Below are positions 1 through 7,783 of a DNA stretch of 64,000 nucleotides, piece after piece (within the stretch, counting starts at the first letter, position 1; the number at the start of each line of letters is the position of its first letter). Below the pieces are notes generated by a model. The model was not told where the DNA came from. It was given only the letters and a program-made list of their open reading frames with translations, and made no database searches. The position numbers were made by a program, and so were the translations under genes. This DNA comes from Pseudomonas sp. Tri1 (GTDB taxonomy: Bacteria > Pseudomonadota > Gammaproteobacteria > Pseudomonadales > Pseudomonadaceae): assembly GCF_017968885.1 (NCBI RefSeq), contig NZ_CP072913.1, positions 1,720,001 through 1,784,000 on the forward strand. Direction: 5' to 3'.

Positions 1-1
1 T

Positions 2-184
2 GGAGTTATAGGTATGAGGGATCAAACGCAGTGCCCGCCTCTGTTCTGGTCTTTCAGTTTGATGTCGGTCGGTCTTGCGGAGAAAAAAGTAGGCGGAATG
101 CTTATGGTTGATCGTTTAGATGGTCATATTTGGAGTTTGGAAGAGTATGAAGAGTATATGTATGACTATAATAATGTTTTTTAA
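2..184 (+). CDS. 3' part of an unidentified protein, cut by the window edge
   Basis: An open frame enters from the left edge and ends at TAA 182-184. It encodes about 60 residues ending in an acidic, aromatic-rich tail (SLEEYEEYMYDYNNVF). The surrounding 500 bases are clearly more AT-rich than the rest of the window, which suggests transferred or island DNA. An internal ATG at 14 has a GGAG eight bases upstream, so a short complete gene of 57 codons is also possible. I recognise no family. The acidic, aromatic tail and low GC recall immunity proteins of polymorphic toxin systems, but that is only an impression. Confidence 0.4.
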   Translation, partial: GVIGMRDQTQCPPLFWSFSLMSVGLAEKKVGGMLMVDRLDGHIWSLEEYEEYMYDYNNVF

Positions 185-506
185 GGCGATGGTGTGTCGA
201 GTCGGAATCCTTTTAGAGGCCACTTTTTTTATAAAGGCGGAGCCGTACTCTTCAATTTAACAGTGCTCTTTCCCCGACCTTTTCAAGGAAAAAGGGGGCA
301 GATTTGAATGGCGCTTACTTAACGGCTAACTAGCTGATATGTCTGAAAAAAAGGCTGACCTTGGTCTACGGTTCTTCAGGGATAGACCACATATCTGTGT
401 AGATTTTAGATGTAAAATTTTGTTTGTACCCAAGAGATCCCGATCTGCGGGTTTGCTCGCCAGCATGTTGATTTTTTGCAGGTAGGAAAGCCCGCTTTCG
501 TGTGAT
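185..506. other. AT-rich gene-free stretch
   Basis: I see no convincing gene here. The stretch holds poly-A/T runs and a GGAAAAAGGGGGCAGATTTG motif near 288-307 that resembles decayed insertion-sequence flanks. Its composition differs from the GC-rich sequence to the right. Confidence 0.35.
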
Positions 507-674
507 TCATCCCCTGGACAGTTCGGTCATTCCCTTGGCTCGTGCGAATACTTCCATCGCTTTGGCGATGTAGCTTGCATCGTCGGTTTCCCGGGCATCT
601 CTCATGAACTCCGCAATGGCCTCTGGAGTACTGAGATATTCTGCGGGGTCAAATTCTGTAAAGGTCTCAATAAT
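507..674 (-). pseudogene. Remnant of an addiction-module antidote (HTH antitoxin) gene
   Basis: Read on the minus strand, this frame encodes ETFTEFDPAEYLSTPEAIAE followed by a segment containing YIAKAMEVFARAKGMTEL. That matches the N-terminal half of the probable addiction-module antidote family (HigA/RelB-type HTH proteins, usually about 95-100 residues). It stops at 507-509 just where the helix-turn-helix should continue (typically a TGLSRESLYR-type motif). There is no in-frame ATG, GTG or TTG at the expected start. The codon at the expected place is ATT (672-674), six bases after a GGAG, consistent with a mutated ATG. No toxin gene is adjacent. It looks like a fossil, although initiation at ATT is not excluded. 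Confidence 0.6.
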
Positions 675-693
675 TTTGCTCTCCGCGCATGTG

Positions 694-723
694 AAAAACG
701 GGCGACCAAAGGTCGCCCGTTTT
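694..723 (-). terminator. Rho-independent terminator, probably bidirectional
   Basis: A perfect 9-bp stem (CGGGCGACC, loop AAA, GGTCGCCCG) is flanked by an A-run at 694-698 and a T-run at 720-723. On the minus strand it lies just after the stop of the 726-998 gene. Confidence 0.85.
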
Positions 724-725
724 CG

Positions 726-998
726 TTACTCAGCAGCCTGTGCCCGCAACCGTCTCCCAATCACGTCCATCACATCACACCCATCACGCAACGCTATTGT
801 CAGCATTTTGCAAAAGTCAGAAAGCACTACCGTATCGGAGCTGATATCCGAACGGAACGCGATGTTTTCCAGCAGTTGGGTCACGGTGCGGATGCGGTAG
901 TCGGCGGTTTCGAAGAGGACGTCGAGCGGAGCTTCGGTGTCGATGAGCAGGGTGGCCGGGGCGCAGTCGATTCCGGTGATGGGCACGTATCTGGTCAT
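726..998 (-). CDS. Small conserved hypothetical protein, 90 aa (DUF3077-like?)
   Basis: A 90-residue soluble protein with the start ATG at 998 preceded by GAGG eight bases upstream. Its layout (a variable N-terminus, then LFETADYRIRTVTQLLENIA, then a helical C-terminus ending in alanines) resembles the DUF3077 proteins that are abundant and often duplicated in Pseudomonas; that assignment is tentative. A strong terminator follows directly and a hairpin (1040-1070) lies upstream, so it is a stand-alone transcription unit. I cannot assign a function. Confidence 0.65.
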   Translation of the reverse strand: MTRYVPITGIDCAPATLLIDTEAPLDVLFETADYRIRTVTQLLENIAFRSDISSDTVVLSDFCKMLTIALRDGCDVMDVIGRRLRAQAAE

Positions 999-1039
999 AA
1001 TCAGAGCCTCGAAAGTTGATGAGCCTCTCTGTAGATCGG

Positions 1040-1070
1040 GTCGCCAAACCCGGCCGCGTTTTTGGGCGAC
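1040..1070 (-). promoter_or_regulatory. Hairpin upstream of the small hypothetical gene
   Basis: An inverted repeat pairs GTCGCCAAAC (1040-1049) with GTTTTTGGGCGAC (1058-1070) around a CCGGCCGC loop. It sits 42 bases upstream of the 726-998 gene, where a leader or promoter would be. I recall similar GTCGCCAAACCCGG sequences upstream of DUF3077-type genes in other Pseudomonas. It could be a structured leader or a repeat element. Confidence 0.4.
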
Positions 1071-1249
1071 GAGGGACTATAGGGCGATCCGCTCTTGAGC
1101 TACAAGACACCGCTTTCCGAGCTTCATGTAGGACCTTTGGCCTGGCAGTTGTCGGCTTTGGTTCAGGCAAAGCAGGCGACTGCTGCGCAGTCGAGCGGGA
1201 GCAAGCTCCCTCGCCACGGGGATCGCGCTCGACTGGGCAGGTTGGCGCA

Positions 1250-1981
1250 TCAGCCATGGCAGCAGCTATGGGGCTTGGCCTCTTCGTATTTATCGTGATG
1301 CCGCACCCAATCCATGATTTCGTCTTCGTTGCGGCCCTTGGGCGTCAGGTCGAGGTAGTTGTAGGTGCCGACCAATATGTCCAGGCCGCGGGCGTAGGTG
1401 GAGTAGGTGTGGAAGATGTCGCCGGCTGCGTTGCGATAGAAGACGCTCAGGCCGGGGAGTTCGCCTTCGGCGCTGTCGGTTTTTTCGTAGTTGTAGCTGG
1501 CTTTTCCGGTGGCGGTGTCTTCGGTTTTGAAGCTGACGCCGAAGTCGTAGTTGAAATCGCAACCTTCCGATGAGACCCAGTCGAAGGCCCAACCCATGCG
1601 GCGTTTGAAGGCTTGGAATTCGGCGAACGGGGCGCGGGAGACGGCCACCACGGCCACGTCATGGTGGGCCAGGTGTTGGTTGGCGCCGTCGATGTGGTCG
1701 GACAGGAACGAGCAGCCCTGGCAGCCTTCGGTCCAGCCGGGGCCGAACATGAAGTGGTAGACGATCAGTTGGCTGCGGCCGCCGAACAGGTCGGCCAGGC
1801 TCAGTTCGCCGTGGGGGCCTTGGAAGCGGTAGGGTTTGTCGATTTTTACCCAGGGCAGGGCGCGGCGTTCGGCGCTGAGTTTGTCCCGTTCGTGGGTGAA
1901 GGCTTTTTCGTGGACCAGGTGTTGGCGGCGGGCGGTGAGCCATTCTTCCCGCGAGACGACTGGATGATTCTCTACGTTCAT
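1250..1981 (-). CDS. DUF899 family thioredoxin-fold protein
   Basis: A 243-residue protein of the DUF899 family, predicted dithiol-disulfide oxidoreductase-like proteins with a thioredoxin fold. It begins MNVENHPVVSREEWL, reads through the family hallmarks WVKIDKPYRFQGPHGELSLADLF and HFMFGPGWTEGCQGCSF (about residues 78-98), and ends in a histidine/cysteine-rich tail (SCCHG). Start 1981 was chosen because an AGGAG lies a few bases upstream; a longer frame to 2086 has no ribosome-binding site and a non-family N-terminus. It has no signal peptide. The substrate is unknown, and no operon partner is visible. Confidence 0.85.
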   Translation of the reverse strand: MNVENHPVVSREEWLTARRQHLVHEKAFTHERDKLSAERRALPWVKIDKPYRFQGPHGELSLADLFGGRSQLIVYHFMFGPGWTEGCQGCSFLSDHIDGANQHLAHHDVAVVAVSRAPFAEFQAFKRRMGWAFDWVSSEGCDFNYDFGVSFKTEDTATGKASYNYEKTDSAEGELPGLSVFYRNAAGDIFHTYSTYARGLDILVGTYNYLDLTPKGRNEDEIMDWVRHHDKYEEAKPHSCCHG

Positions 1982-2166
1982 GGTGATTTCTCCTGTGGGC
2001 TGAGCTGTGAAATCGGCTTTCAACAGGTGGTCGTTTGGCCTTGGAAGAATTCGACAGGCCGTTGGTCGGCTCAAGGCGGAGACCACCCGGAAACCCGGCT
2101 GAACGGCGACGCAGCGCCTCGGTCACACCTTAAGTAGGCATCTCACTCTTTGGAGGATGGACCAGG

Positions 2167-2559
2167 ATGACGACTTATAACTGGGACTTGATCGAACGGT
2201 TGTTGCACGAAGTGCAAAACGGCGCCGGTCACAGCTTTACCCCTCGGCCTTATGCGGAGCAGTACGCGGCAGAGAAGGCAGCCGCAGGCGAGGCGATCGA
2301 GAACCTCGATCATCTGAAGGCGCTCGCCGGGGAGTACGAAAAGCTGCTGTTGGAGCGTAACTATATCGAGCCTCGGCCGGAGGAAGAGGGCGGTAACGGC
2401 GAGAACTTTGTGCTGACCCCCCGTGGCTCGCGGTTGTTGAGCCTGATCGACAGCAGCATTCCGGGCAATGATCATCCGCGTCAGGTGCTGGATGAGCAGG
2501 AAGATGCGCTGGATGAGTTTACGTTTGATGAGTTGGCTTCAAAGGCGCAGATTGCCTGA
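2167..2559 (+). CDS. Conserved Pseudomonas hypothetical protein, 130 aa
   Basis: A 130-residue acidic, soluble, mostly helical protein. It starts MTTYNWDLIERLLHEVQN and contains YEKLLLERNYIEPRPEEEGG and VLTPRGSRLLSLID, which look like a small winged-helix module. I recall near-identical proteins being conserved across fluorescent pseudomonads and sometimes labelled transcriptional regulator (DUF2513-like). GGAGG at 2151 supports the start. The REP pair immediately downstream marks the end of the unit. Confidence 0.75.
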   Translation: MTTYNWDLIERLLHEVQNGAGHSFTPRPYAEQYAAEKAAAGEAIENLDHLKALAGEYEKLLLERNYIEPRPEEEGGNGENFVLTPRGSRLLSLIDSSIPGNDHPRQVLDEQEDALDEFTFDELASKAQIA

Positions 2560-2577
2560 CAGGTATGCACCGAACCC

Positions 2578-2667
2578 TGTGGGAGCGAGCTTGCTCGCGA
2601 TAGCGGTCTGACACTCAACAAGTGTGTTGCCTGTTCAACCGTTATCGCGAGCAAGCTCGCTCCCACA
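2578..2667. repeat. REP doublet (REPIN-like)
   Basis: Two inverted copies of the fluorescens-type palindrome (TGTGGGAGCGAGCTTGCTCG and its reverse complement) are separated by about 45 bases. It lies between convergent genes. Related copies are at 10315, 16643, 18203 and 32323. Confidence 0.9.
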
Positions 2668-2682
2668 TCGGTATCAGTGGTT

Positions 2683-3549
2683 TTAAGAGCGTGCCGCTTT
2701 CAGGCACTTCAAATCAGTGAAATCCTTCTTCACCCCGTCGATTTTCTTCAGCAACTGTTCGCGCTGGGGCGGGGTGCTGTCGGCCATCAGGTCCACCAGC
2801 AGGCTGCGGGCCTGGGCTTCGGTTTTGCTGAAGGCCTCGCGGTAGGCGGGGGTCCAGAGGCTTTCGCGGTTGACCAGCAGTTGTTCGATGCGTTTCGGGA
2901 AATCCGGGCTGTGGCGCTGGGCCACGGCTTCGCTGAACTGGTTCTGCCAGTGGGCGCGGTTGGCGATCCATTGCTGGTTCTGGTCGCCCAGGGCGGTGGA
3001 CCAGGCCATCACCCGCTGGCGTTGGGCGATGTTGAGTGGGCCGAGCCAGTCGTTCAGGCGTTTTTCCATGCGTTCGCTGCGTTCCTGGATCTGTTGCTGC
3101 AACGTCGGCTTGAGGTATTGCTGCTGGCGTTTGCGCTGGTCCTTGACGAACGCGGCGTCCATGTCGGCGACTTGTTCATCGCTTAAGCCTTGCAAGAGTT
3201 CGATGGCCGATGGGGTGATCGCCCGGGCGGTTTCGGCGATGGCGGCCTTGGCTTCCTGGGTGCGCTGTTGCAGGGCTTCGTCGCTCACCTGATTGGTTTG
3301 TACCATGGTTTTCAAACGGTCCAGCCAGTCGAGGTAGCCGGGCAACTGGGTGGTGCAGTGCCAGGTCAGGTGGTCCTTGAGGCGTTCGTTGAACCAGTCT
3401 TTTTGCTCGCCTTTGATGTCCAGGTAGTCGTTGAGGGTCCAGGGGATGATCAGGTCGAGGTTGCGGTAGGCGAGGCCGATGCGGCTGCAGGCAGTGAGGG
3501 TCAGCAGCAGGGCGAGGAACATGGCGATGCGTGTGAGCCAGCGCGACAT
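2683..3549 (-). CDS. DUF6279 family lipoprotein
   Basis: A 288-residue protein with a lipoprotein signal peptide: a hydrophobic stretch ending in the lipobox LTAC, with C21 as the lipidated cysteine. The mature part is helical and charged and starts with the family pattern SRIGLAYRNLDLIIPWTLND (DUF6279). The tryptophan-rich motif KDWFNERL follows. It is probably an outer-membrane-anchored periplasmic protein of unknown role. No signal for inner-membrane retention is seen after the cysteine. It is transcribed alone; the TorF-like gene upstream is 80 bases away and on the same strand. Confidence 0.85.
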   Translation of the reverse strand: MSRWLTRIAMFLALLLTLTACSRIGLAYRNLDLIIPWTLNDYLDIKGEQKDWFNERLKDHLTWHCTTQLPGYLDWLDRLKTMVQTNQVSDEALQQRTQEAKAAIAETARAITPSAIELLQGLSDEQVADMDAAFVKDQRKRQQQYLKPTLQQQIQERSERMEKRLNDWLGPLNIAQRQRVMAWSTALGDQNQQWIANRAHWQNQFSEAVAQRHSPDFPKRIEQLLVNRESLWTPAYREAFSKTEAQARSLLVDLMADSTPPQREQLLKKIDGVKKDFTDLKCLKAARS

Positions 3550-3629
3550 GAGCGAGTCCTTGCAAAAACGTAAGTGTCTTGTTTGAGCATGGCAGGCGCG
3601 CGGCAGTTCAGCCGATTAATGCGTAACGC

Positions 3630-4346
3630 TTAGTAAAAAGGGTGGGCCATTTTGAGGGTCAACAGGCCGTCGCATTCGCTGTTGTGGCCGGAGTAGGCCG
3701 AGCAACTGCTGCCGCTGAGGCTTGAGTCGCTGTAGATCAGGTCCAGGTCGAGGCCTTTCCAAGGGCGGGAAATTTTCAACGACCAGTCGCTGAAACTGCC
3801 TACATAGCCGTTCTCTACCGATACTGGCGTGTTGAGCTGGTGGGTGGTGTATTTGGCGCTGATGCCAATGCCGAACGGCACGTTGCCGCCCAGGTCGGCG
3901 AACAGCGTGCTGTTCTGTTTGTCCGGATCGTTGCTCAAGGCTGCGCCGAAACGGCTGCCAAGCACAGTCAGGCCACCGTAGAACTCCTGGCTGTCGAGGG
4001 TATCGACGGTGGGGTAGCTGTAATGGATCAGGCCGACTTCGTAGCCCAGGGTCTGGTCGAAGGGTTGTTTAAAGCCCATGTAGGAATCGACTTCGAGCTC
4101 GGCGGACGAGGTCAGGCCGGCGCTGGGTGACCATTGGCCGACGTACCAGCCGCTGTCGTGGCTCAGGTCCAGGCCGCCATGAAACGAGCCCGTACTCGAC
4201 GGGGTGACCAAACCTTCGGCCATGCTGCGGCTGGGGGTGGTGCCGAGTTTGAGGTCGAAGTCACCGAGTTCGCGTTGGAAAACTTGCCCCTGGGCCAAGG
4301 AACATGTCAGCAGGCTGATCGCCAGCGGAACAATAGAAATGCGCAT
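3630..4346 (-). CDS. TorF family putative porin
   Basis: A 238-residue secreted protein. It has a classical signal peptide (MRISIVPLAISLLTCSLAQG). The mature part shows alternating beta-strand patterns ending in a C-terminal aromatic residue (PFY), typical of outer-membrane barrels. The segment SFHGGLDLSHDSGWYVGQW (with G and W spacing) is the TorF/TIGR02001 family hallmark. The family includes predicted outer-membrane channels whose substrates are mostly unknown. AGTGAAG precedes the ATG. A pair of cysteines near the C-terminus (SGSSCSAYSGHNSECDG) may form a disulfide. Confidence 0.8.
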   Translation of the reverse strand: MRISIVPLAISLLTCSLAQGQVFQRELGDFDLKLGTTPSRSMAEGLVTPSSTGSFHGGLDLSHDSGWYVGQWSPSAGLTSSAELEVDSYMGFKQPFDQTLGYEVGLIHYSYPTVDTLDSQEFYGGLTVLGSRFGAALSNDPDKQNSTLFADLGGNVPFGIGISAKYTTHQLNTPVSVENGYVGSFSDWSLKISRPWKGLDLDLIYSDSSLSGSSCSAYSGHNSECDGLLTLKMAHPFY

Positions 4347-4536
4347 GCTTCACTCCATGAAATAGCGAGGAGCAGGAACTAAGCTGAAACGCTTGAGCTA
4401 GAGAGGTGAAAGCATACCGGCGAATACACGGCAGCGAAGGCCGTTCGTCGATTTATACGAAATGGAAGGAAGCAGGAGAGGTTCCAGTCCAAGCGCTTCG
4501 AAGCTCAAAGCGCTCTGGGACCAGGTGACGCGCGGG

Positions 4537-4725
4537 TTACTTCTTGCCCAGGCTGATTTGCTTGGACGGGCCGAATGTCTGGCCGCTGACGCCTTTGGCA
4601 ATTTGCTGGATCTCACCGCCGGACTTGAGGAACGCAGCAATCTGGTCGTTGATCGACTCGCTGGTTTCAACGGCTGGAGCTGGCTTTGATTTGCTGTTGG
4701 ATGCTTTTACGCGCATGACGGCCAT
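4537..4725 (-). CDS. Small conserved protein, 62 aa, SutA-like tail
   Basis: A 62-residue basic protein, MAVMRVKASN to KQISLGKK. The central motif INDQIAAFLKSGGEIQQI resembles, from memory, the C-terminal part of SutA (the RNA-polymerase-binding protein of Pseudomonas), which has an EEFLSRGGKVQEV-like motif. The acidic N-terminus of SutA is absent. Start 4725 was chosen over 4716 because an AGG lies a few bases upstream. The conserved FLxxGG motif makes it likely to be a real gene. Its function is unknown. Confidence 0.65.
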   Translation of the reverse strand: MAVMRVKASNSKSKPAPAVETSESINDQIAAFLKSGGEIQQIAKGVSGQTFGPSKQISLGKK

Positions 4726-5054
4726 TAACCTAAAGATAATTAATTGGGCCAGGCATCGTACAGGAAATACTTGACAATAGCTTGGCAAATATCCTCCTGA
4801 TTTATCCGTGATGGGGCTGGAGTTATGCCCGGTTCATGCGTCAATTATTGCCCTAAGCCACTGTTTTAAATAACAACCGTGGGGGAAATATAACGCCAAT
4901 GGCGGGTGATTCGAGCCGGTCCTCGCCTGACGAATGGCCAAACCTTGAGTGAAAACCCAGGAAAATCAACGGTTGCGCAGGGCCTTTTGCCTGCGCCCAC
5001 GAATCGCGCCGCAAAACCGGGTAGAATGCCGCCCACGCAATGAGGGTATTGGAA
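4726..5054. other. Intergenic region between divergent genes
   Basis: This stretch holds the promoters of the small minus-strand gene and of the plus-strand CvfB-like gene. The left half is AT-rich. I see no additional gene and no clear operator. Confidence 0.4.
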
Positions 5055-5891
5055 ATGGCTTTAGTCGGGCGCTACAACAGTTTGCAAGTGGTTAAACACA
5101 CTAACTTCGGTTTATATCTGGACGGCGGTGCGGACGGCGAAATCCTGCTGCCCAACCGTTATATCCCCAAGGATATTCCCAGCGAAGATGAAGACTGGCT
5201 CAATGTTTTCATTTATCTGGACAGCGACGACAAACTGATCGCCACCACCGAAAAACCAAAAGTGCAGGTCGGTGAGTTCGCCAGCCTGAAAGTGGTCGAG
5301 GTCAACAGCATCGGCGTGTTCCTGGACTGGGGCCTGCCCAAGGACTTGCTGCTGCCGTATTCCGAAGAAAAGCGCCAGATGACCGCCGGCGAGTACTGCG
5401 TGGTGCACGTCTACCTCGACAAGCACACCCGGCGCATCACCGCCACGGCGCGCCTGGATCGTTATCTGGACAAGACACCGGCCAACTACACGCCAGGGCA
5501 GGAAGTGGATCTGCTGGTCGCCGAAGCCACCGACATGGGCTTCAAGGCGATTATCAACAACAAGCACTGGGGCTTGATCCATAAGAACGAAATCTTCAAG
5601 TTCATGCGCGCCGGCAAACAGGAAAAAGGTTTCATCAAGGAAATCCGCCCGGACGGCAAGATCAGCCTGAGCCTGCAGCCAGTGGGCCAGGAAGCCGCCA
5701 CCAGCCTGAACGCCAAGATCCTCGCCAAGTTGCGGGAGAACAACGGCACGTTGCCGGTCAGTGACAAGAGCGACCCGGCACTGATCAGCAGCCTGTTTGG
5801 CGTAAGCAAGGGCAACTTCAAGAAAGCCATTGGTGCGCTGTACAAGAATGGGCAGATTGTCATTCATGCTGATCGGATCGAGTTGAGCTAA
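5055..5891 (+). CDS. cvfB: CvfB-like S1 RNA-binding protein
   Basis: A 278-residue cytoplasmic protein of the CvfB/YitL family. Three S1-like OB folds occur in tandem: one starting at MALVGRYNSLQVVKHTNFG, a second around VGEFASLKVVEVNSIGVFLD, and a third around YTPGQEVDLLVAEATDMGFK. A C-terminal winged helix follows (SLFGVSKGNFKKAIGALYKN). In Gram-positive relatives these proteins bind RNA and affect virulence-factor expression. Start 5055 was chosen because GAGG lies nine bases upstream; the ATG at 5040 lacks a good site. The gene is monocistronic and followed by a palindromic repeat. Confidence 0.85.
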   Translation: MALVGRYNSLQVVKHTNFGLYLDGGADGEILLPNRYIPKDIPSEDEDWLNVFIYLDSDDKLIATTEKPKVQVGEFASLKVVEVNSIGVFLDWGLPKDLLLPYSEEKRQMTAGEYCVVHVYLDKHTRRITATARLDRYLDKTPANYTPGQEVDLLVAEATDMGFKAIINNKHWGLIHKNEIFKFMRAGKQEKGFIKEIRPDGKISLSLQPVGQEAATSLNAKILAKLRENNGTLPVSDKSDPALISSLFGVSKGNFKKAIGALYKNGQIVIHADRIELS

Positions 5892-5929
5892 CTGCAACCT
5901 CCCCTCGAACATGCCACTTCGGTGTGTCT

Positions 5930-6045
5930 GATCGTTCCCACGCTCTGTGCGTGGGAATGCATCCCGTGACGCTCTGCGTCACCTTCCAGAAGCGGAACGC
6001 GGAGCGTCCCTGGCGACATTCCCACGCAGGAGCGTGGGAACGATC
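5930..6045. repeat. Palindromic GATCGTTCCCACGC repeat
   Basis: The ends are inverted (GATCGTTCCCACGCTC at 5930 and its complement ending near 6045). Smaller inverted repeats lie inside (GACGCTCTGCGTC; GGAACGCGGAGCG). The same family occurs at 11945-12020. It occupies much of the 446-base gap between the genes ending at 5891 and starting at 6338. The rest holds a single REP-like half (CGCGGGCAAGCCTTGCTCCC near 6080) and the downstream gene's promoter. Confidence 0.8.
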
Positions 6046-6337
6046 AAGTCTCTGAACGACCGCATGGCCTTCATCGCGGGCAAGCCTTGCTCCCACAGAT
6101 TGATCTTCGCTGTATACAAAACTCTGCACCTTTAGCATGCACTCACGCCCTGTTCATGGGCGTGTGCCTGCTCTTGCGCGATGTTCCTCTGCGCTACACA
6201 CCGCGGTTTGTCTTACATTTCCCACCTATGGCACGCATTCTGCGTAGAAACGCGTATACAAACCATGCCGGCTCCCGTGCGCAGTATGGTGAACAGGTTG
6301 ACCCGGGGGCACGGCGGTACTCAAAAGGAGCCCCGCA

Positions 6338-7783
6338 ATGTCCGAGCAATTGCCCAACGGCTACAGCCCCCGCCTCTATAACGAGGACCTGGGCCCGCTG
6401 CCGCAGAAATGGAATTGGTACAACATCTTCGCGTTCTGGATGAGTGATGTGCACAGCGTGGGCGGCTATGTGTTTGCCGCCAGTCTGTTCGCCTTGGGCC
6501 TGGCGAGCTGGCAGGTGTTGATCGCATTGCTGGGCGGGATTTGCATCGTGCAGTTGATTGCCAATCTGGTCGCCAGGCCGAGCCAACAGGCGGCGGTGCC
6601 TTATCCGGTCATTTGCAGGCTGGCGTTCGGCGTGTTCGGGGCGAATATTCCTGCCGTCATCCGGGGCCTGATCGCCGTGGCCTGGTACGGCATTCAGACG
6701 TACCTGGCTTCCAGCGCGCTGATCATTGTGGTGCTGCGGTTTTTTCCTGCGATGGAAGCCTATGCCACGCCGCAATTTGCCGGTTTGTCCTACCTGGGTT
6801 GGTTCGGTTTCCTCGGCCTGTGGTTCGTCCAGGCGCTGGTGTTCTGGACGGGGATGGAGTCGATCCGTCGCTTCATCGACTGGGCCGGGCCGGTGGTGTA
6901 CGCGGTGATGTTTCTGTTGGCTGGCTGGATCGTATGGAAGGCCGGTTGGAGCAACATCAGCTTCACCCTGGCGGAGAAATCCTTGTCCGGCTGGCAGGCT
7001 TTCGGCCAGGTGATTGTGGCGACGGCGCTGGTGGTGTCGTACTTTTCCGGCCCGACCCTGAATTTCGGCGATTTCAGCCGTTACTGCCGGAGCATGGCTG
7101 ACGTGCGTCGGGGCAATTTCTGGGGCCTGCCGGTGAATTTCCTGGCGTTCTCCCTGGTGACGGTGGTGATTGTTTCCGGGACCTTGCCGGTATTCGGTGA
7201 AATGCTCCATGACCCGATCGCCACCGTGGCACGCATCGACAATGACGTGGCCGTGTTGTTGGGCGCCTTTGCATTCGTGACCGCCACCGTCGGCATCAAT
7301 ATTGTCGCCAACTTTGTCTCCCCCGCGTTCGACTTCGCCAACGTCGCGCCCAGCAAAATCAGCTGGCGCGCCGGTGGCATGATCGCGGCGCTGGCCTCGA
7401 TTTTCATCACGCCGTGGAACCTGTTCAACAACCCCGAAGTGATCCACTACACCCTGGACGTGTTGGCGGCGTTCATCGGCCCGCTCTTCGGGATCCTGCT
7501 GGTGGATTACTACCTGATCAAGAAGCAGCAGATCGACGTCGACGCGCTGTTCAATGACGGTCCGAGTGGGCGCTACTACTACACCGGTGGCATCAACTGG
7601 ACGGCGGTCAAGGCGTTGGTTCCGGCGACGCTGATGGGCGTGGCGATCACCTTCACGCCGCTGCTGCAACCGATGGCCAACTTCGCCTGGTTCACCGGTT
7701 GCTTCCTCGGCGGGGTGTTGTATTTCGCCTTGGCGCGGCGCGAGACAACCGTGCACCTGAGCCCATCGCTCGGCCAGGCCTGA
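6338..7783 (+). CDS. NCS1 family nucleobase:cation symporter
   Basis: A 481-residue inner-membrane transporter with about 12 hydrophobic segments. It belongs to the nucleobase:cation symporter-1 family: the N-terminus has NEDLGPLPQKWNWYNIFAFW, then the SVGGYVFAASLF helix, and a GPTLNFGDFSRY motif between helices. By family it takes up a purine, pyrimidine, allantoin or related compound with H+ or Na+; the exact substrate cannot be read from the sequence. AAAAGGAG lies seven bases upstream of the start. It ends base-to-base against the convergent MFS gene (TGATCA supplies both stop codons). Confidence 0.85.
   Translation: MSEQLPNGYSPRLYNEDLGPLPQKWNWYNIFAFWMSDVHSVGGYVFAASLFALGLASWQVLIALLGGICIVQLIANLVARPSQQAAVPYPVICRLAFGVFGANIPAVIRGLIAVAWYGIQTYLASSALIIVVLRFFPAMEAYATPQFAGLSYLGWFGFLGLWFVQALVFWTGMESIRRFIDWAGPVVYAVMFLLAGWIVWKAGWSNISFTLAEKSLSGWQAFGQVIVATALVVSYFSGPTLNFGDFSRYCRSMADVRRGNFWGLPVNFLAFSLVTVVIVSGTLPVFGEMLHDPIATVARIDNDVAVLLGAFAFVTATVGINIVANFVSPAFDFANVAPSKISWRAGGMIAALASIFITPWNLFNNPEVIHYTLDVLAAFIGPLFGILLVDYYLIKKQQIDVDALFNDGPSGRYYYTGGINWTAVKALVPATLMGVAITFTPLLQPMANFAWFTGCFLGGVLYFALARRETTVHLSPSLGQA

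Noticed and set aside
604..900. 98-codon plus-strand frame across the antitoxin remnant and small gene
   Set aside because: It runs through a strong terminator hairpin and opposite to better-supported minus-strand sequences.
6194..7756. Long open frame opposite to the NCS1 transporter
   Set aside because: Histidine/arginine/glutamine-rich shadow with no domain; the plus strand encodes a clear 12-helix transporter.
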